This document shows, piece after piece, positions 13,081 to 25,724 of a stretch of DNA of 64,000 bases (positions within the stretch are counted from its first letter, which is position 1; each line of letters opens with the position of its first letter). The notes under the pieces are model-generated. The model had not been told where the DNA came from, searched no databases, and was given only the letters and a program-made list of their open reading frames with translations. Origin of the DNA: Cyclina sinensis (taxonomy: Eukaryota > Mollusca > Bivalvia > Venerida > Veneridae); assembly GCA_012932295.1 (NCBI GenBank), contig JAAONU010000019.1, positions 18,857,908-18,921,907 of the forward strand, in the 5' to 3' direction. Position numbers and translations under genes: made by a program.

Positions 13081-15050
13081 TATACAATTAACAAGATTTG
13101 AACAGTTTTGCCTGTACACCGCCTGCCTTTAGCCAATCAAAGCAAAGCATTTCATATCACATGATAACATAATGGACGTCAAAATTCTTCAGCAAGGGAT
13201 GCGTAAATGGACTCGCCCAACCGCCATGTTTGTCGGGTTACTTATTCTTACAACTGAAAAATACCATCATCAATGTACGATCTCAGTACCAGTCTTCAGG
13301 CTCGTGTAGGATAAATACAGGATAATCGCAATCATTTTTTCTACATGTCATTTTTAACTAGAGAATGTAGTCTAAATAAGAGTATGGTTTGTTTGTTTTT
13401 TCCAAAACTTGCACTTAAACAAAAAATAAATGTTTGCTTCATGGCGATTCAAATCAGGATACAAACTCCCCGCAGGGGTTATTTCCCCTGATTAGTACAG
13501 TAAAAGTAGCAACGCGTGACGTGACCGGTGCGAGGAGTTTGATCAGAATTTTTCCGTGTTTTATATATGCTTGATTAGGGTCAGGGCAATATCGTATTTT
13601 TTACCTAAAATTTATTCTGTTTAAATTGTACATATAATATTCTTATGGTACTGAAGAACTGTATCTAGCTTTTGTTAAGTATACATTTTTCAGTAATAGA
13701 TAAATTTAAAAAACTATGCAAATAGTCAATTAATTATGCGTAGACTGGTTTACAACAAAGCAATATTTACAAGGTTTTAATGCTGCAAATTTTAACATGA
13801 TGTATAAAGATATTGGGATGTTTTCATAAAGAAACCAAATCGTCCGCTTTCAAAAATAGTCCAGCTACAATAAAAATTACAATGTATATTTCATCTACTT
13901 TATAATTTCTGTGTGAAAATTATCAAATATAACTTCGCTTTTCAGTGCTAAGCATGTTGTAAGATTATCAAATTAATGAATGAAGAACATGAAATACATT
14001 CATCTATGGATAAGACGAAATGCATGGCTGAACGGCGATTTCAAGCATTTTTGGAAATGCTAATACTTGTCTTTAAAGAATAGCGACGGAGATAAAGACT
14101 AAGAAAAGAACATAGGGTATAATCATATGGATTATTGTTTTCCATAAGTGCAAAAATAATGAGGGAAACCAGGTTTGTTTACAAATCTTCAGTTTAGAGA
14201 CGGTAAATCCAAGACAATTATAATCTATCTTCCTACAAAACGAGACATTTCCTGGAGTTCTGTAAAAAGATAACGCTTTAAACAACTAATGTGAATCCAT
14301 CTAAATGGGTCAAAATGGCTGACTTCCGTTAATGGCTCGATAGATTTCCTAAGTACTTTAATTCAATATGATTAAACAATAATTATATTCGAAATCAGTG
14401 CAGTGTGATTTTTCTGTGATAATATGCTGACCAAACGAACAGAATTCACAATTACTGCAGCTCATGCAAAATAATAAGAGGGTGAGTAAAATGCCGCTAA
14501 AGATGCCTTTAGCCAACCATGTAAGCATCCTCAGTAAATGCTTGTTTTTTAAACAGTATAAATAAATACACATCGCAGAAATATTAAAGAATGAGATTTA
14601 TAGGACATTTAATTTTGAGATAAATTATTTAATGACATTAAGCTTGTTTTCAGTTACAAGTATGCAAATATTTTTTATAGACCTGTTTAATGAGCTCTGC
14701 CTCTACTCGAACAAAATGCACTAAAATAGTGGTGCAACCTCCACACATCCTGTCATTGATTAAGCAAAACCACCAATAATGTTAGTTTAGGCATTGATTC
14801 TTCTAAAAGAGAAACACTGCTCTCAACAACAACAACAACAACAAAAACACAAGTACAATTTCGCTACCCGGTAGTAAAGTGAACCGAATGTTACTATCGT
14901 AGCAGTGCTATTCTGATATCAATCAAGCGACGTGACTTCAATGGTAAAACATCCATGGCTAAATATAAATTGTTCTTCAAACTGATATAAAGTTTAGCAC
15001 AAAAACAATCTAAATATTGTCTTTTGCGAGTCTGTTGTAATGTTTGACTA
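13081..15050. other. no gene; one small inverted repeat
   Basis: Near 13452-13548 'ggatacaaactcc' pairs imperfectly with 'ggagtttgatc' across a GC-richer core that itself contains 'ccccgcagggg', giving a candidate stem-loop. Minus-strand frames at 14073-14285 and 14358-14573 have no support. A short (CAA)n tract lies near 14828-14845. Confidence 0.4.
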
Positions 15051-15051
15051 C

Positions 15052-15052
<1 letters not shown>

Positions 15053-15082
<30 letters not shown>
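15053..15082. repeat. (CT)n microsatellite
   Basis: About 15 CT dinucleotides. Confidence 0.97.
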
Positions 15083-15084
<2 letters not shown>

Positions 15085-15299
15085 ATTGTGAAAATAATCT
15101 TTTTAGTTCATCATCTCTTATTATTGAGACTAAACTTTTTAGTTCACCATCATCATTATTATTACCATATGATAAATGCTCTTAAAGCGACTGACTCACA
15201 GAATTTTGCTGAAATTTTTTTTTCTTTAAAATTTAAGAGAATTTAATATACTATGGAAAAAACATAATATTATGCTTCTATACACCATAAAAACTGAAA

Positions 15300-15395
15300 A
15301 AAAGTTTTGACTTAACCTTCGAACCCACGACCTTTCGGTTAGTAAAATATAGAGCGATGATCTAGACCACTGAGCCACAGCGCCTACTTGTAAGA
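15300..15395 (-). mobile_element. tRNA-derived SINE copy
   Basis: The minus strand reads 'gctgtggctcagtggtctag' (good A box) and, about 35 nt later, 'gtgggttcgaagg' (B box). The bases flanking the two ends do not pair as an acceptor stem, so a SINE head or tRNA pseudogene is more likely than a functional tRNA. Confidence 0.6.
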
Positions 15396-17066
15396 TTGCG
15401 TCAAAATTAATCTTATAACAAAAGTATCTACCCCGTGACTAACGGAGTAATTTTTTTACCGATAAAAATGTGTAAAACTTTACATTTTAATATTTTTCTG
15501 TATCAAAAAATGAATCAGTAACTTAATTTAAATATGTTCTTCACAAATGCAGCAAAAATTTCAAGATGTAAGAATATTTTCTTTTTTTTTTTTTCGTCGT
15601 CGGCTCATCTGTGTCACTTTAAAGTAAAAGTTTTTTGTTAAAAAGTTCAATGATACCAAATGAGAAAAATCATTAAAACGTCTGTGTAGCGTTTTTCGTA
15701 AGTGAACAAAAATGATATTTGATCAAGACTAATGGACCAGCATTCCAATTAAGTGTCGCATCAAGCTTATTACGATAGGGTTTTATTTTTGTAGTGTCTG
15801 TCTTATTCCAAAGAGTGTTCAGCAGTAATTCATCTTACTAAAGATTATACCCTAGAGAACCCGGCTTACTTTGGACTTGGATGAGCAATTGTGACTTAAT
15901 ATTACATGTCTTCTCTATAATGTAAAGATAGTTTGTAACATTGCTGACAAAAGCGAGTTTCTATGAACTGCAACCGCTAAAGGACATAGCTTTTTTGTAT
16001 ATTTTGCTTCTATATCAAGTTTGATGTATTATAGACGAAAGCAGTGTATGAAATTTTATCAATGTCTTTACTTTTACTCATTCAAATATGACATCATATG
16101 TATTAAGCATATAAATTATATATTTGTGCGATTAAAGTAATTTTTACTTTAAAAACTGACTTTGCCCATTTGCCATAGAAGAAAAACACAGTTATGAATA
16201 ATTCTATTGTGTGTCTCTGAAGCATATCATTTTGACATTTGTTTTCTGAGAAAGCCTCTTAATATTTGCGAAAATTGTCAAAAATCAACAAATATTTGGT
16301 GGGTTATCTTCTAAAAACAGAAAACTAAAAACAAACACAAAACAAACTCCGAAAACTTTGTGTGTTTGAATCTTAACGTAAAATAAGTCTTACATTTTAA
16401 TCGATTGCAACTCTTTACTGATCTGATAGATCATGTGGGTCACCCAGAAAACTGCCTTACTGCCTTAATTTTTTATAAGAGTTATTAATAGAAACTAAAA
16501 CTTTATTCGCATTTTCGGTCATCTGAGGTTCAGCAGCTTTAGAAAGTACATAATAATAGTCATTTACCATTTAAACCATTTAATGCATGGAGACCTTGAG
16601 CACATTTCCTATTATTACTGTTATCTCTCTAGAAGGATGCAAATAAGCTTATACAATAATAACAGTTGTTTTAACAGCATGTTTCTCCTTGCTCTTGGAA
16701 AGGAAAACACCGTATATGGGATCAGTAAGTAGGATGGAGTGTTCAAGTTTATGTTTCTCCTAAGCAAAACTAGATTATTTTTTTAATAAACCTATTTCAA
16801 ATTTGTCTGATGTAATAAGATTATTTATTATATACTTATAAATGAAATATTGAAAAATATTGATGAAATAAATTGCGTATTTTCATTTTCCGTATTTTCA
16901 CTGTAAAAATTTATTTTTCACTGCAGTGAAACATATTTTCCGTATTTTCACTGGTGTTTTGCCGGACTACTTACTTCTAAATTCAGCCAATACACTAAAT
17001 TAAAGGGGAATTCTTTCGAATCTTAAGGTCAAAAAAAGAGAAAAGTATATAATAAACAGAAAATTT
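15396..17066. other. no gene; small repeats near 16.9 kb
   Basis: Ordinary AT-rich sequence. At 16885-16955 'ttttcactg' and 'cagtgaaa' recur, including a perfect short palindrome around 'cactgcagtg' just upstream of the large palindrome. Confidence 0.45.
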
Positions 17067-17208
17067 AAGTGTTTTCTATAAATACGGGATTTATTTTCAT
17101 CTCGTGGTATGAAAATTATCATATTTCACTCGTGGCTATCGCCACTCGTGAAATATTTATTTTCATACCACTCGATGAAAATAAATCCTGTATTTATAGA
17201 AAACACTT
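17067..17208. mobile_element. 142-bp near-perfect palindrome (fold-back MITE)
   Basis: The arms starting 'aagtgttttctataaatac' and ending with its complement 'tatttatagaaaacactt' pair over almost the whole length around the centre 'gtggctatcgccac' (17132-17145). Only a few mismatches and small indels are seen. The short frame across it is a by-product. The transcript would fold into a hairpin of about 65 bp. Confidence 0.9.
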
Positions 17209-17244
17209 GAATATCCTCTATATGTCTTTAAAGACAGTACATAT

Positions 17245-18400
17245 TTTTAATCCCCATTCGCAAAGCTGGAAGGGGATTATAGGAATGGCCTCCGTCTGTC
17301 AGTCCGTCCGTCCGTCCCTGTGCTCGTCCGTCCGTCCGTAACACTTTCGTGTCCGCTCTATAACTTTTAAACTGATGAAAATTTTTTGAAATAACTTGGC
17401 ACAAGTGATCACCATTATGAGACGGTGTGCAGAGCGTAATAATTGGTTTGCTACCCCCAAGGTCAAGGTCACATTTAAAGGTCAAATATCCACATTTCAC
17501 GTCTGCTCTATAACTTACTAACTTGGCTTACGAAAAGTTTTTTATTACTTTGCACAAATGATCACCACTATGACACAATGTGCAGAACCCAACATTTGTC
17601 CGTCCGTCCGTCTGTCCGTCCGTAACACTTTCACTTTTAAACTGCTGAAAATTTTTTGAACTAACTTGGCTTATGAAAAGTTTTTTTATTACTTTGCACA
17701 AGTAATCACCACTATGACACAATGTGCAGAACCCAACATTTGTCCGTCTGTCCGTCCGTTTGTCCGTCCGTAACACTTTTGCGTCCGCTCCATAACTTTT
17801 AAACTAATGAAATTTTTTTGAAATAACTTGGCACAAGTGATCACTATTATTAGACGATGCGCAGAGCACAATTATTGGGTTGCTACCCCAAGGTCAAGGT
17901 CAAACTTAAAAGTCAAGTGATAAAAGTCTACATTTCGTGTCCGCTCCATAACTTTTAAACCGCTAATAATTTTTTTTAATAAATTGGCACAAGTGATCAC
18001 CATTATAAGACAATGTGCAGAGTGCAATAATTGGGTTGCTACCCACAAGGTCAAGGGCACAGTTAAAGGTCAAATATCCACATTTCACGCCTGCTCTATA
18101 ACTTACTAACTTGGCTTACGAAAAGTTTTTTAATTACTTTGGACAAATGATCACCACTATGACATGATGTGCAGAACCCAACTTCCAGGTTGCTACCCCC
18201 AAGGTCAAGCTTAAATGTTCTCCATAACTTTTTGACTTTATGGAAGATTTTAAATAACTTGGCACAAATAATTACTATGTGCTTATGATATGGATGGCAC
18301 AACATCAAGGTCATGGTTGGTTAAAAGTTAAGAAGTACATATTCATGTCTGCTGCGGAAGGGGATTTAGCTGTCCATCAGACTGCCTTGTTTAAATTTAC
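17245..18400 (+). repeat. dispersed element with GTCC-type tracts and ~200-bp cores
   Basis: It starts 'aaagctggaaggggattata', then has three short 'gtccgtccgtccg' tracts (17300-17340, 17598-17625, 17741-17772). These separate repeated cores marked by 'ataacttttaaactg', 'cttggcacaagtgatcacc', 'tatgacacaatgtgcagaac' and 'ccaaggtcaaggtcac'. It ends near 'gctgcggaaggggattt'. The small minus-strand frames full of Thr-Asp-Arg-Gly come from these tracts and are not genes. The organisation (core repeats plus tetranucleotide tract) is like the pearl/Helentron-associated elements known from bivalves; that family call is inference. Confidence 0.75.
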
Positions 18401-18949
18401 TTAAGGAGGCAAAATATGTAACAGATTATACACCTACCTTATTTTACAGATATGTGATTTTGATACTACATGCATACCTTTAATGGCAAGACTTGTTTTC
18501 AGAAGTTGTTTTAACATAACTGATCACAGACCATGTCGAACAAATGCCAGTAAATAAGCATAAAGGCATGCATTTTTGGAGTAACAATATCCCATCTAGT
18601 ACATATAAAATGCAAATACAGTTAAGAAGAAGAACAAAATCAACAGTTTTACATTCCATGAAAGACTACTGGGAGAAAAAAAGTTGAAACTGTGTTAAAA
18701 TGTAGTGTTGTTGTAGTAAATTGACTGGCCTTATAGAATGCAAATATCACATTTGTAAGTAAAGCATCGAGCATAGCGAATACTTTTAATGTCTTAGTTA
18801 GGTAATACCAGTATATTATTTAGTATTGTAAAAAACTTCAATTTGTGACACTTTTATTTGCAACTTCTACCATCAAAAAGGCATGTCCAATTGTGACTTA
18901 ACCTTTCAATAAATACACCGTTGTAAGTAATAAAATTTGATCACAACAA
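18401..18949. other. no feature seen
   Basis: Ordinary AT-rich sequence. Confidence 0.4.
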
Positions 18950-19699
18950 CATTTAACAAGAAATGTGTTACAGACACCAATGCCCGCAAAACATAGCAAT
19001 TGTCACATTTACGGAAGCTTATAACTTGATGTTACCTTGATCATTTGCACCAAATTTGTTGTAGTCTGTGAACTGAAAAAAGTACACATGCGTCCATGTA
19101 ACCGTATTATTTGTCAGTTACCTATTTGCATGGCTGGTGAAATGAATGAATTTCAAAAACTGATGTGTTTCCAAAGATACTGAGCTAGGGTTATGTACGC
19201 ACAGGTCATCTTTAAATTGATGGAGTGTAGCCAACAATGACAACATGGTTCTTGTATGTGATATTATCTCATCATTAGTTCCATATTGTTTTGAGACCTG
19301 ACTTGAGATCTGACCATTCAACCACGTATGCACACATCCACGCCATTTTGTGAAAGTTTGTGGGAAAATTGCAAAAGTAATGAAGAAGGAATTTTGCACA
19401 GAAGCAATATCAAGTAAACCAAAAGCAATAATTCTATTAATGACTAAAATGAACGAATCGCAAAAGCCTGAGAATAGTTGCTGCGGCACTAAATGATAAT
19501 GATATTGTGAAAGTTTGGTGAAAAACGAATGAGAAATGTAAGAGAAATTATGCACAGAAGCAAAATTAAGTGAAATTTAACCAAAGGCGATAACCCAGAA
19601 ATGACTAAACCGCAAAAGCCTGAAAGAAGCGCAGCGGCACTTGAAAATGATAATTTGGTGAAAGTTAAGTGAAAACTGCATGATAATCGAATCCTAAAA
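18950..19699 (+). repeat. repeat element with ~150-bp cores (left part, interrupted)
   Basis: It begins 'acaagaaatgtgttacagac' and contains diverged copies of a unit with 'cgcaaaagcctga', 'gcggcac', 'gataatgatattgtgaaag' and 'gcacagaagcaa'. It is broken at 19699 by the fold-back element, and its pattern resumes at 22515. The 145-codon minus-strand frame here (19118-19555) is a chance frame in the repeat. Confidence 0.7.
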
Positions 19700-22514
19700 C
19701 AAGGGGTAGGACCTAAATCATGTAGCTCGGTGCTATAAGCGAAAAAAATGTGTAGTCTATGACTAATGTCGTCACTTTTCGCGTAAATATTCAGGAATTT
19801 GGATAATTTATCAACAGCTTTGGGGATTTTCCTGGAATATTTGTATAATGTATATGACTAGTACCTAGCCATATATGTATGCTAACTGTAGCTGCTATTT
19901 GACAGAAGAAGAAATGTGTAACAAAAAAAGTTATTGAATGGATGCCAACAAAGGTGTCCCATTTTTTGTGTGATTCTGCAATAATTTGGTTAGGTTTTTG
20001 AACTTGTCAAACCATTCTGCGCCATTGAAACAATATTTTTAGTAAACAGGCACACAATTAAACATTTACAACCAGTTAGGAACATATATTATATATTATG
20101 TTCGTGTTAACTTAAAGACAATAAACGTGTAGTTTGGGTCACTTTAAGACCATATTGTGTAACCTCGGTTCTTTATTGGTGTTAAAGTTAAGTTTTTCAA
20201 AATAAGCATGTTGAAAAATTTTACAAAGAGTTCTGTTTTGTATATTTAACTTTATGTTTCTGATAAAAAACCCAAAGCATTTCCTTTTTTAAGCTAAGAT
20301 GATTCCATAAATGTTGCTATGAATTTGAACACTTGCGATTTTAAGGCTGGAAGGTTATGTGGTGCTTTTCATTGTCAGATACAAATACAATATTACAAGT
20401 AAATTTTAAACTATGAAAGGTTTTGACTTGATCACAAGTCTGCAGATTTTATTTAAAAATTCAAAACTGACAATTTTGTAGATATTACATACATGCAAAC
20501 ATTATATTTATAAAATCCAAAAGGACTTTCTAAGTTGTGCGAAAATAAATTGTCAACTGACAGACAGCCTGTACCACACAGTTAAATTAACTGTATATAC
20601 TTGGTACATATAAAAACTGCCAATGTGCTAAGCTCCATATAGTCATTCAAAGGTGAATGGTTCAATCCCTGGATTCAACAAAATATCTCTGCGACATTTA
20701 TTCTTGGATGCCGTATCTAATGTTCATTTGCATCTTACCATTATTTCAGTTAAAAGGAAACAAATTAGAGATACACGCAAAGTAGACAAGTTAGATTTCT
20801 TAAATCATTTGTAATTTTTAATGGTGTTTGAAAAATATTATCTTACTTCTTCCTCAATCATATCAGTCAATATTATTCCGCTTTGACTGGACTGTCATTA
20901 AACTTACATGAAATAATAAACATAAAGTTCTATGGCAACATTATCATCTCTCCGTAAGCAAAAAAAAAAAGAAAGAAAGAAAGAAAAGTCGATGTAAAAT
21001 GTATAAAATGTACTTGTAAAATTAGTTGGTTCAAATGTTTACATGATTACAAAGTTTTTATGAAGTCTTTGTCTACATTACAATGCATAATTGCAAATGG
21101 GTCATGCAATCCATTCAGAACAGCTTTTCATGACTGAAATAACTGGATGAAAAATTACGTGTATATTTTCGTATTTATTCATAATATTAAAAACACAATG
21201 TCAAAGAATAAAGATGAAGTGAAAATCATTATATGAAAAAAAAAATAGACCTGGGTGAAAAAATACATCCATCACCTTGCTTAAACTGCCGTTTTGCAAT
21301 AAATTAAATTACTTTCCTTTATTTATTACGTAATTATTTCCTGCAAGTAGTGATTAGTCTTTACTAATGAAACTTGGAAAGGGGATGAAAATGAAATAGT
21401 TTGCAACAGGTAAAATGATCACCGACTTTCCTTATCTTCAAGCCGTCAGGTATCTTAATACGTCCGAGATTTAATTCTATATTTGTAAAAAAACAGTAAG
21501 TTATCTTTGGAGGATCTATTTACTTCTCATGTATAGTATGTATGAATAGCTTGTAAGTATATGTCAGAATGCTATTTTGCTATGATATTTTATTTATGAG
21601 CTGTTGCCCCAAGTTACAGAGTATAGAGTTTATCATTCCAGCATCTACAATTCCACGGTGAATTTGTGCTAAAATATTCTAATCTTTTTAATCTATAAAT
21701 TCTCGCTGGACATCAAACAAAATCTGATTATGATATTAAATTATTGCTTCAACTCACAACTGTAAGAATTGTTTATTGTTAACATTTATTTAGCTGTCTG
21801 TAAAAAATCAATATTGAGCGAATACATATATTGAACATTAACTTCGGTTGTATCAAAAGACATTCGATTGCTTTCACTTTATAAAATCACCATGTGTAGT
21901 CAATGTAATGCCTTTAAATTGGACATACAGTGGGTTTTGAGTATGATTATAGTACAAAATAACTGTTAAATTTAACCAGTATGCTATTGACAGAGAGATA
22001 TTTTATGTATTAGAATACCGGTATGTAGTTATGAAAGAACCGAGGTTACACAATATGGCCTTAAAGTGACTCAAACTACGCGTTCATTGTCTTAAAGTTA
22101 AAAGAATCGAACATAGATGCATTATGTATTTTCCTAACTGCTTGTAAATGTTTAATTCTGTTCCTGTTTACTTAAAATAACATTTTAATGGCGAAAAAAT
22201 GTTGGTCAAGCTTAAAAACCGAAGCAAAATATTGCGGATTCACACAAAAAAAATGGGACACCTTTGTTGGCATCCATTCAATAACTTTTTTGAAACACAT
22301 TTCTTCTTCTGTCAAATAGCAGCTACAGTTAGCATACAAATATGGCTAGGTACTGTTCGTATACATTATACGAATAATCCTAGAAAATTCCCATACCTGT
22401 TGATAATTTATCCAAATTCCTGAATATTTACGCGAAAACTGACGACACTAGTCATAGACTTCACGTTTTTCTCGCTTAAAGCACCAAGCTACATGATTTA
22501 GGTCCTACCCCTTG
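19700..22514. mobile_element. 2.8-kb fold-back element with ~480-bp inverted arms
   Basis: The left arm 19700-20174 and right arm 22034-22514 are imperfect inverted repeats. The ends read 'caaggggtaggacctaaatc' and its complement, the middle has 'gttattgaatggatgccaac' against its complement, and the inner end has 'cacaatatggccttaaagtg'-type sequence on both sides. A 5-bp direct repeat TAAAA flanks it (19695-19699 and 22515-22519). The host repeat is interrupted mid-unit, which supports insertion. The interior (20175-22033) has no transposase or other coding signal, only a possible tRNA B-box-like motif near 20657. The superfamily cannot be named from these ends. Confidence 0.8.
20955..20988. 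repeat. A-rich/(AAAG)n tract
   Basis: Poly-A followed by four GAAA units, inside the fold-back interior. Confidence 0.8.
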
Positions 22515-22880
22515 TAAAAGCCTGATAAAATGCACTGTGGCACCTGATAATGATCATTCTATGAAGGTTTGATGAACATCATATGAGAATTGTAGGAGGA
22601 TTTGCGTAATGAAGCAATATCAAATAAAATTAAGTTCTTTAGTTTTTTTATATATTTGCTCACATGACTTTAGAATTTCCAATTCGTTTACAATAGTTAT
22701 AAAATGAAAAACCTGATGATAATATTCCATAAAATGCACCAAGAAAAAACAGTATAGTAAGACGAATAATGCATAAAAAATAATATAAAAAAGATAAAGA
22801 TTGTGTATGTTCCAATGATAACAATTGTAGGTAACTTAAATGTTTTACACTCCTGACGAGTTCAGCTCTTCGGCATTTTA
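22515..22880 (+). repeat. repeat element with ~150-bp cores (right part)
   Basis: It resumes the host repeat after the fold-back insertion: 'aaaagcctga', 'gtggcacctgataatgatc', 'aatgaagcaatatcaa'. It likely ends near 'gacgagttcagctcttcgg'. Confidence 0.6.
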
Positions 22881-22999
22881 GTCTATCTTTATTTTATTTT
22901 CTTGCAGAATTTTAATTGACTAATACCAGCATGAGGATGGTAATGAAAGTATGCCTTCCTACCATTCAAAAAGCATTAAGATCACACGTTACAAATGAA

Positions 23000-24320
23000 A
23001 CAAATAATACACATTGACACGGAAAGAAAACAACCAAGTATTTAAAAGAACGTGTATGAAAACACCGTGAAAAACTTAAAAGTGACCCAAAGTATAAGCA
23101 AAAGCTACTTGAGTTAAAAGAAAAGAAAAATCAGAGAACAAAGTCTATAAATCTAAACTAAAACTGAAAAAGAAAACGAGAGGAGTGATAGTGTGTTTAA
23201 AGAAAAGCAAAGAAACTGGAAAAAAGACAGCAGAAATCGCAAAAGCAAAAATGAAATACAGGTACAAAAAATGGTTATTCCAAGGTACAGTTCAGTAGTA
23301 ATCGGAAAGAAAGTGATAAACAGTCAATATTACACAAACGAGCAGACCTTACCTGATTAATAACTGGGCAAAAACAATAACACATTATAAAGCATGCAAC
23401 ACCAAAGAAAATGTCTTTTCTGAAATTGAGTACATCTCCTGGTATTGAAACCCTCTATGACTCTCTTCAGTTAAATCGGAAAGGAAGACCAAATAAGTAA
23501 CAGGTAGCTGCAAAAAAGAAATTAGGTTTTTCTGAAAAGTTTAATGCACTCTGGAAAAGCAAAAACAAACCTTGAAAAGTACAAGCGGAGTAAAAGCAGA
23601 CAAGTGAAAAGATTTTCAAAAGAGAGCCAATTTCGTAAAATATGAATGCCAAAGTTATTCAGCTTTCTGGATGAAAACTCACGAACAATGCCAAACAAAA
23701 AAGATACTATCTTAATTGAACAGATTCCAACGTCATCTCTTTTGTGCAAAGTTTGTGTTATTCAAGAGTTTCAAAAATGTTTATCCAAATTCTAACAGAA
23801 AATCTAACACATTCAAGTAAATGATTCAAAAGAATTTCAAACGGTAAGACTTAACATTCCGACAAGTTTGCGTTTGCACAAAGGATTATAACTTTAAACA
23901 AAGAGTTACAGATTTGAATAAAAATGCTCAGCAGCAGGCAATGCCTTTGTTGAAAGCCACTCCTAAACAGCTGTGAAACCTGTCCTTGTGGCCTTATGAG
24001 GAGATCCCAAGACTGGCCTGTGTTGATCGGCAATGTGAAAACTTCGGAACTGCTGTCATTAAAACCGCTTATCAACCACTTGTGCAAGCATGTGGAAATA
24101 ATGTCATAGTGAAATACTACCAATGGGAGTCCTCAAAAGTATCATATGTTTTTAAATATGGAGATAAGAAACATACAACCCGTTGGATACAAGCTGAAAA
24201 GACAAGCAGTGTTGCAGACCTTGTAAATGATATTGCTGCTTCACTGGAAAGCCACACCGGCCATTTATTTAGAGCAAGCTACCAACTAAGATGGAGAGCT
24301 TATAAACTTTGACCTTCCAC
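23000..24320 (+). pseudogene. decayed coding region of a probable mobile-element protein
   Basis: Protein-like sequence is seen in shifting plus-strand frames. There is a lysine-rich stretch near 23050-23280, a segment near 23660-23790 reading 'DENSRTMPNKKDTI' and later 'LLCKVCV', and a longest intact frame 23986-24312 with a Cys pair (C-x4-C, 'CVDRQC'), 'YYQWE', 'RWIQ' and 'HLFRASYQ'. From memory of such sequences, the order of Lys-rich head, 'N/K-D-T/Y' motif, Cys pairs and a W-x-W/H-x-F tail recalls a multicopy uncharacterised protein family of bivalve and other marine-invertebrate genomes, thought to be transposon-borne. Frameshifts and stops show it is dead. No single restored frame is proposed. 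Confidence 0.5.
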
Positions 24321-24639
24321 GGGACAATTGTTTAGAGGTTATGGACTTCTCCGAAAAATATCTTTACAAAAACAAGATGAGATTGGGTTGGACGACAATA
24401 CAAGTAACCCTACATCCAATGTTCATTTTCGACCCCAGTGTTACATTTTTGCCTCATTATTTTTGACTTCACCCAAATTAGTTGCTTGTCTCTCAATCGA
24501 AATATAAGTTTATGAAAATTATAATTTAAGGGACATAACCCAGTTATCTTTGGTTCAGAATAGTCTGAAGCCTATCTCGTTTATCATTTAAAACAAAAGT
24601 TGGCTGCTTAGTTTACATGTATTCACACCTTGATGCAAT

Positions 24640-24830
24640 CTGTCTTGCGACACTGATAGCTTTTTGCTTGAATGTTTCTGTCCATGTTAGTAAATACTGT
24701 CAGTGTGTTAACAAAGCAAGTAATTTTATTACAATATATAGTATTATAAGTCTTTACATATAAAATATAATCTTTGAGAACTCAGCTACGATCATCTTTT
24801 TTAGAAATAATTTAAGTATCGTAAAAAGAG
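24640..24830. repeat. duplicate of 47.12-47.31 kb
   Basis: 'gtccatgttagtaaatactg', 'aaaatataatctttgagaac' and 'tcagctacgatcatc' match 47115-47310 in the same order and orientation, with a few indels. The partner lies just upstream of the tyrosine-module exons, so this is either a dispersed repeat or an older truncated copy of that locus. Confidence 0.75.
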
Positions 24831-25284
24831 CTTAAGAGGGAAAATAATAAAAAGGGAACAGCATAACAATATTATATTTTACAAAACTAAACATTTCTAG
24901 TGTACATAATATCCACTTACACATTTGAAATGAAACCACTGTATTTTGCATTTTTGTTGTCACATTTGAACATACTGTCTATTTAAGCCGGTGCCCTACA
25001 GGAGCAACAGTTAAAGTAGAAACATCGAACAATTCCTATTAATTACTGTACTCAGTACAGATACAAAAAATAACTCAAAAATGGAACATACGTGAAAAAT
25101 AAATTTTCAAAATGGTAAGCTTGAGACGAAAATAACATACAGAGAAATAGAAACAATTTCAAAAGATACAAAAGCAAGATATTTCCAATACAAATTTACT
25201 AACAAATGGGTACCTAATTCAATGCAAACTGAAGAATGCAAATTTGTATGCATAAAGAAACGGTTGAACATTATACACAACATC
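24831..25284. other. no feature seen
   Basis: Ordinary AT-rich sequence. Confidence 0.4.
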
Positions 25285-25430
25285 TATGGAATCAACTTGC
25301 ACATTCTTCCACGCTGCGCGAATACTGGTATGAAACCCAGGATGCAGCCATCGAGCGTGATAAATCTAAGTTGTAAGAACTTGTATCGCAATCGATGTAA
25401 AATAAATGAGTCTAAACTAAATAAAAACAT
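25285..25430 (+). mobile_element. truncated SINE, same family as 44.3 kb
   Basis: Shares 'gcgcgaatactggt', 'aaacccaggatgcagccatc' and a 3' part 'tgtaaaataaatgagtctaaact' (split here for length) with 44400-44500, where the complete tRNA-like head is present. The head is missing in this copy. Confidence 0.65.
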
Positions 25431-25627
25431 ATACCATTTGATCAGATACAATATGTGCTTATCTAGCAAGAAGATATCAAAGAACGTGTGTATGCCTGTG
25501 TGTTTAGTGTGTGTTTCATATAAAAGTATCGTTGTGCGATATTAGAAGCTAGAATCCTGTATGTTCATGTACAAAAAGATACGAAAAATAAATGAGAAAA
25601 AGTTGATCACATAAATAAATAAAATAT

Positions 25628-25724
25628 GTAACGGTGTCGTGCATACCTTCCTACAATTGTATAAATACAATCTCTGACAACTGCGTAAGTGAATCGATTC
25701 TTTGGCTCAGTGGTTAGTGTTTTG
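25628..25724 (+). mobile_element. 5' half of a tRNA-like SINE
   Basis: 'gcataccttcctacaattgt' through 'ttggctcagtggttagtgtt' (A box) is homologous to 30761-30860. The B-box half is missing here but present at 30525-30614, on the other side of the 93-bp satellite. Confidence 0.8.

Noticed and set aside
17228..18314. Frames rich in TDGRTDG and SVCPSVRPS-like residues
   Set aside because: Translations of tetranucleotide microsatellites and core repeats.
19118..19555. 145-codon minus-strand frame
   Set aside because: Lies wholly in a dispersed core repeat; no domain and no splice sites.
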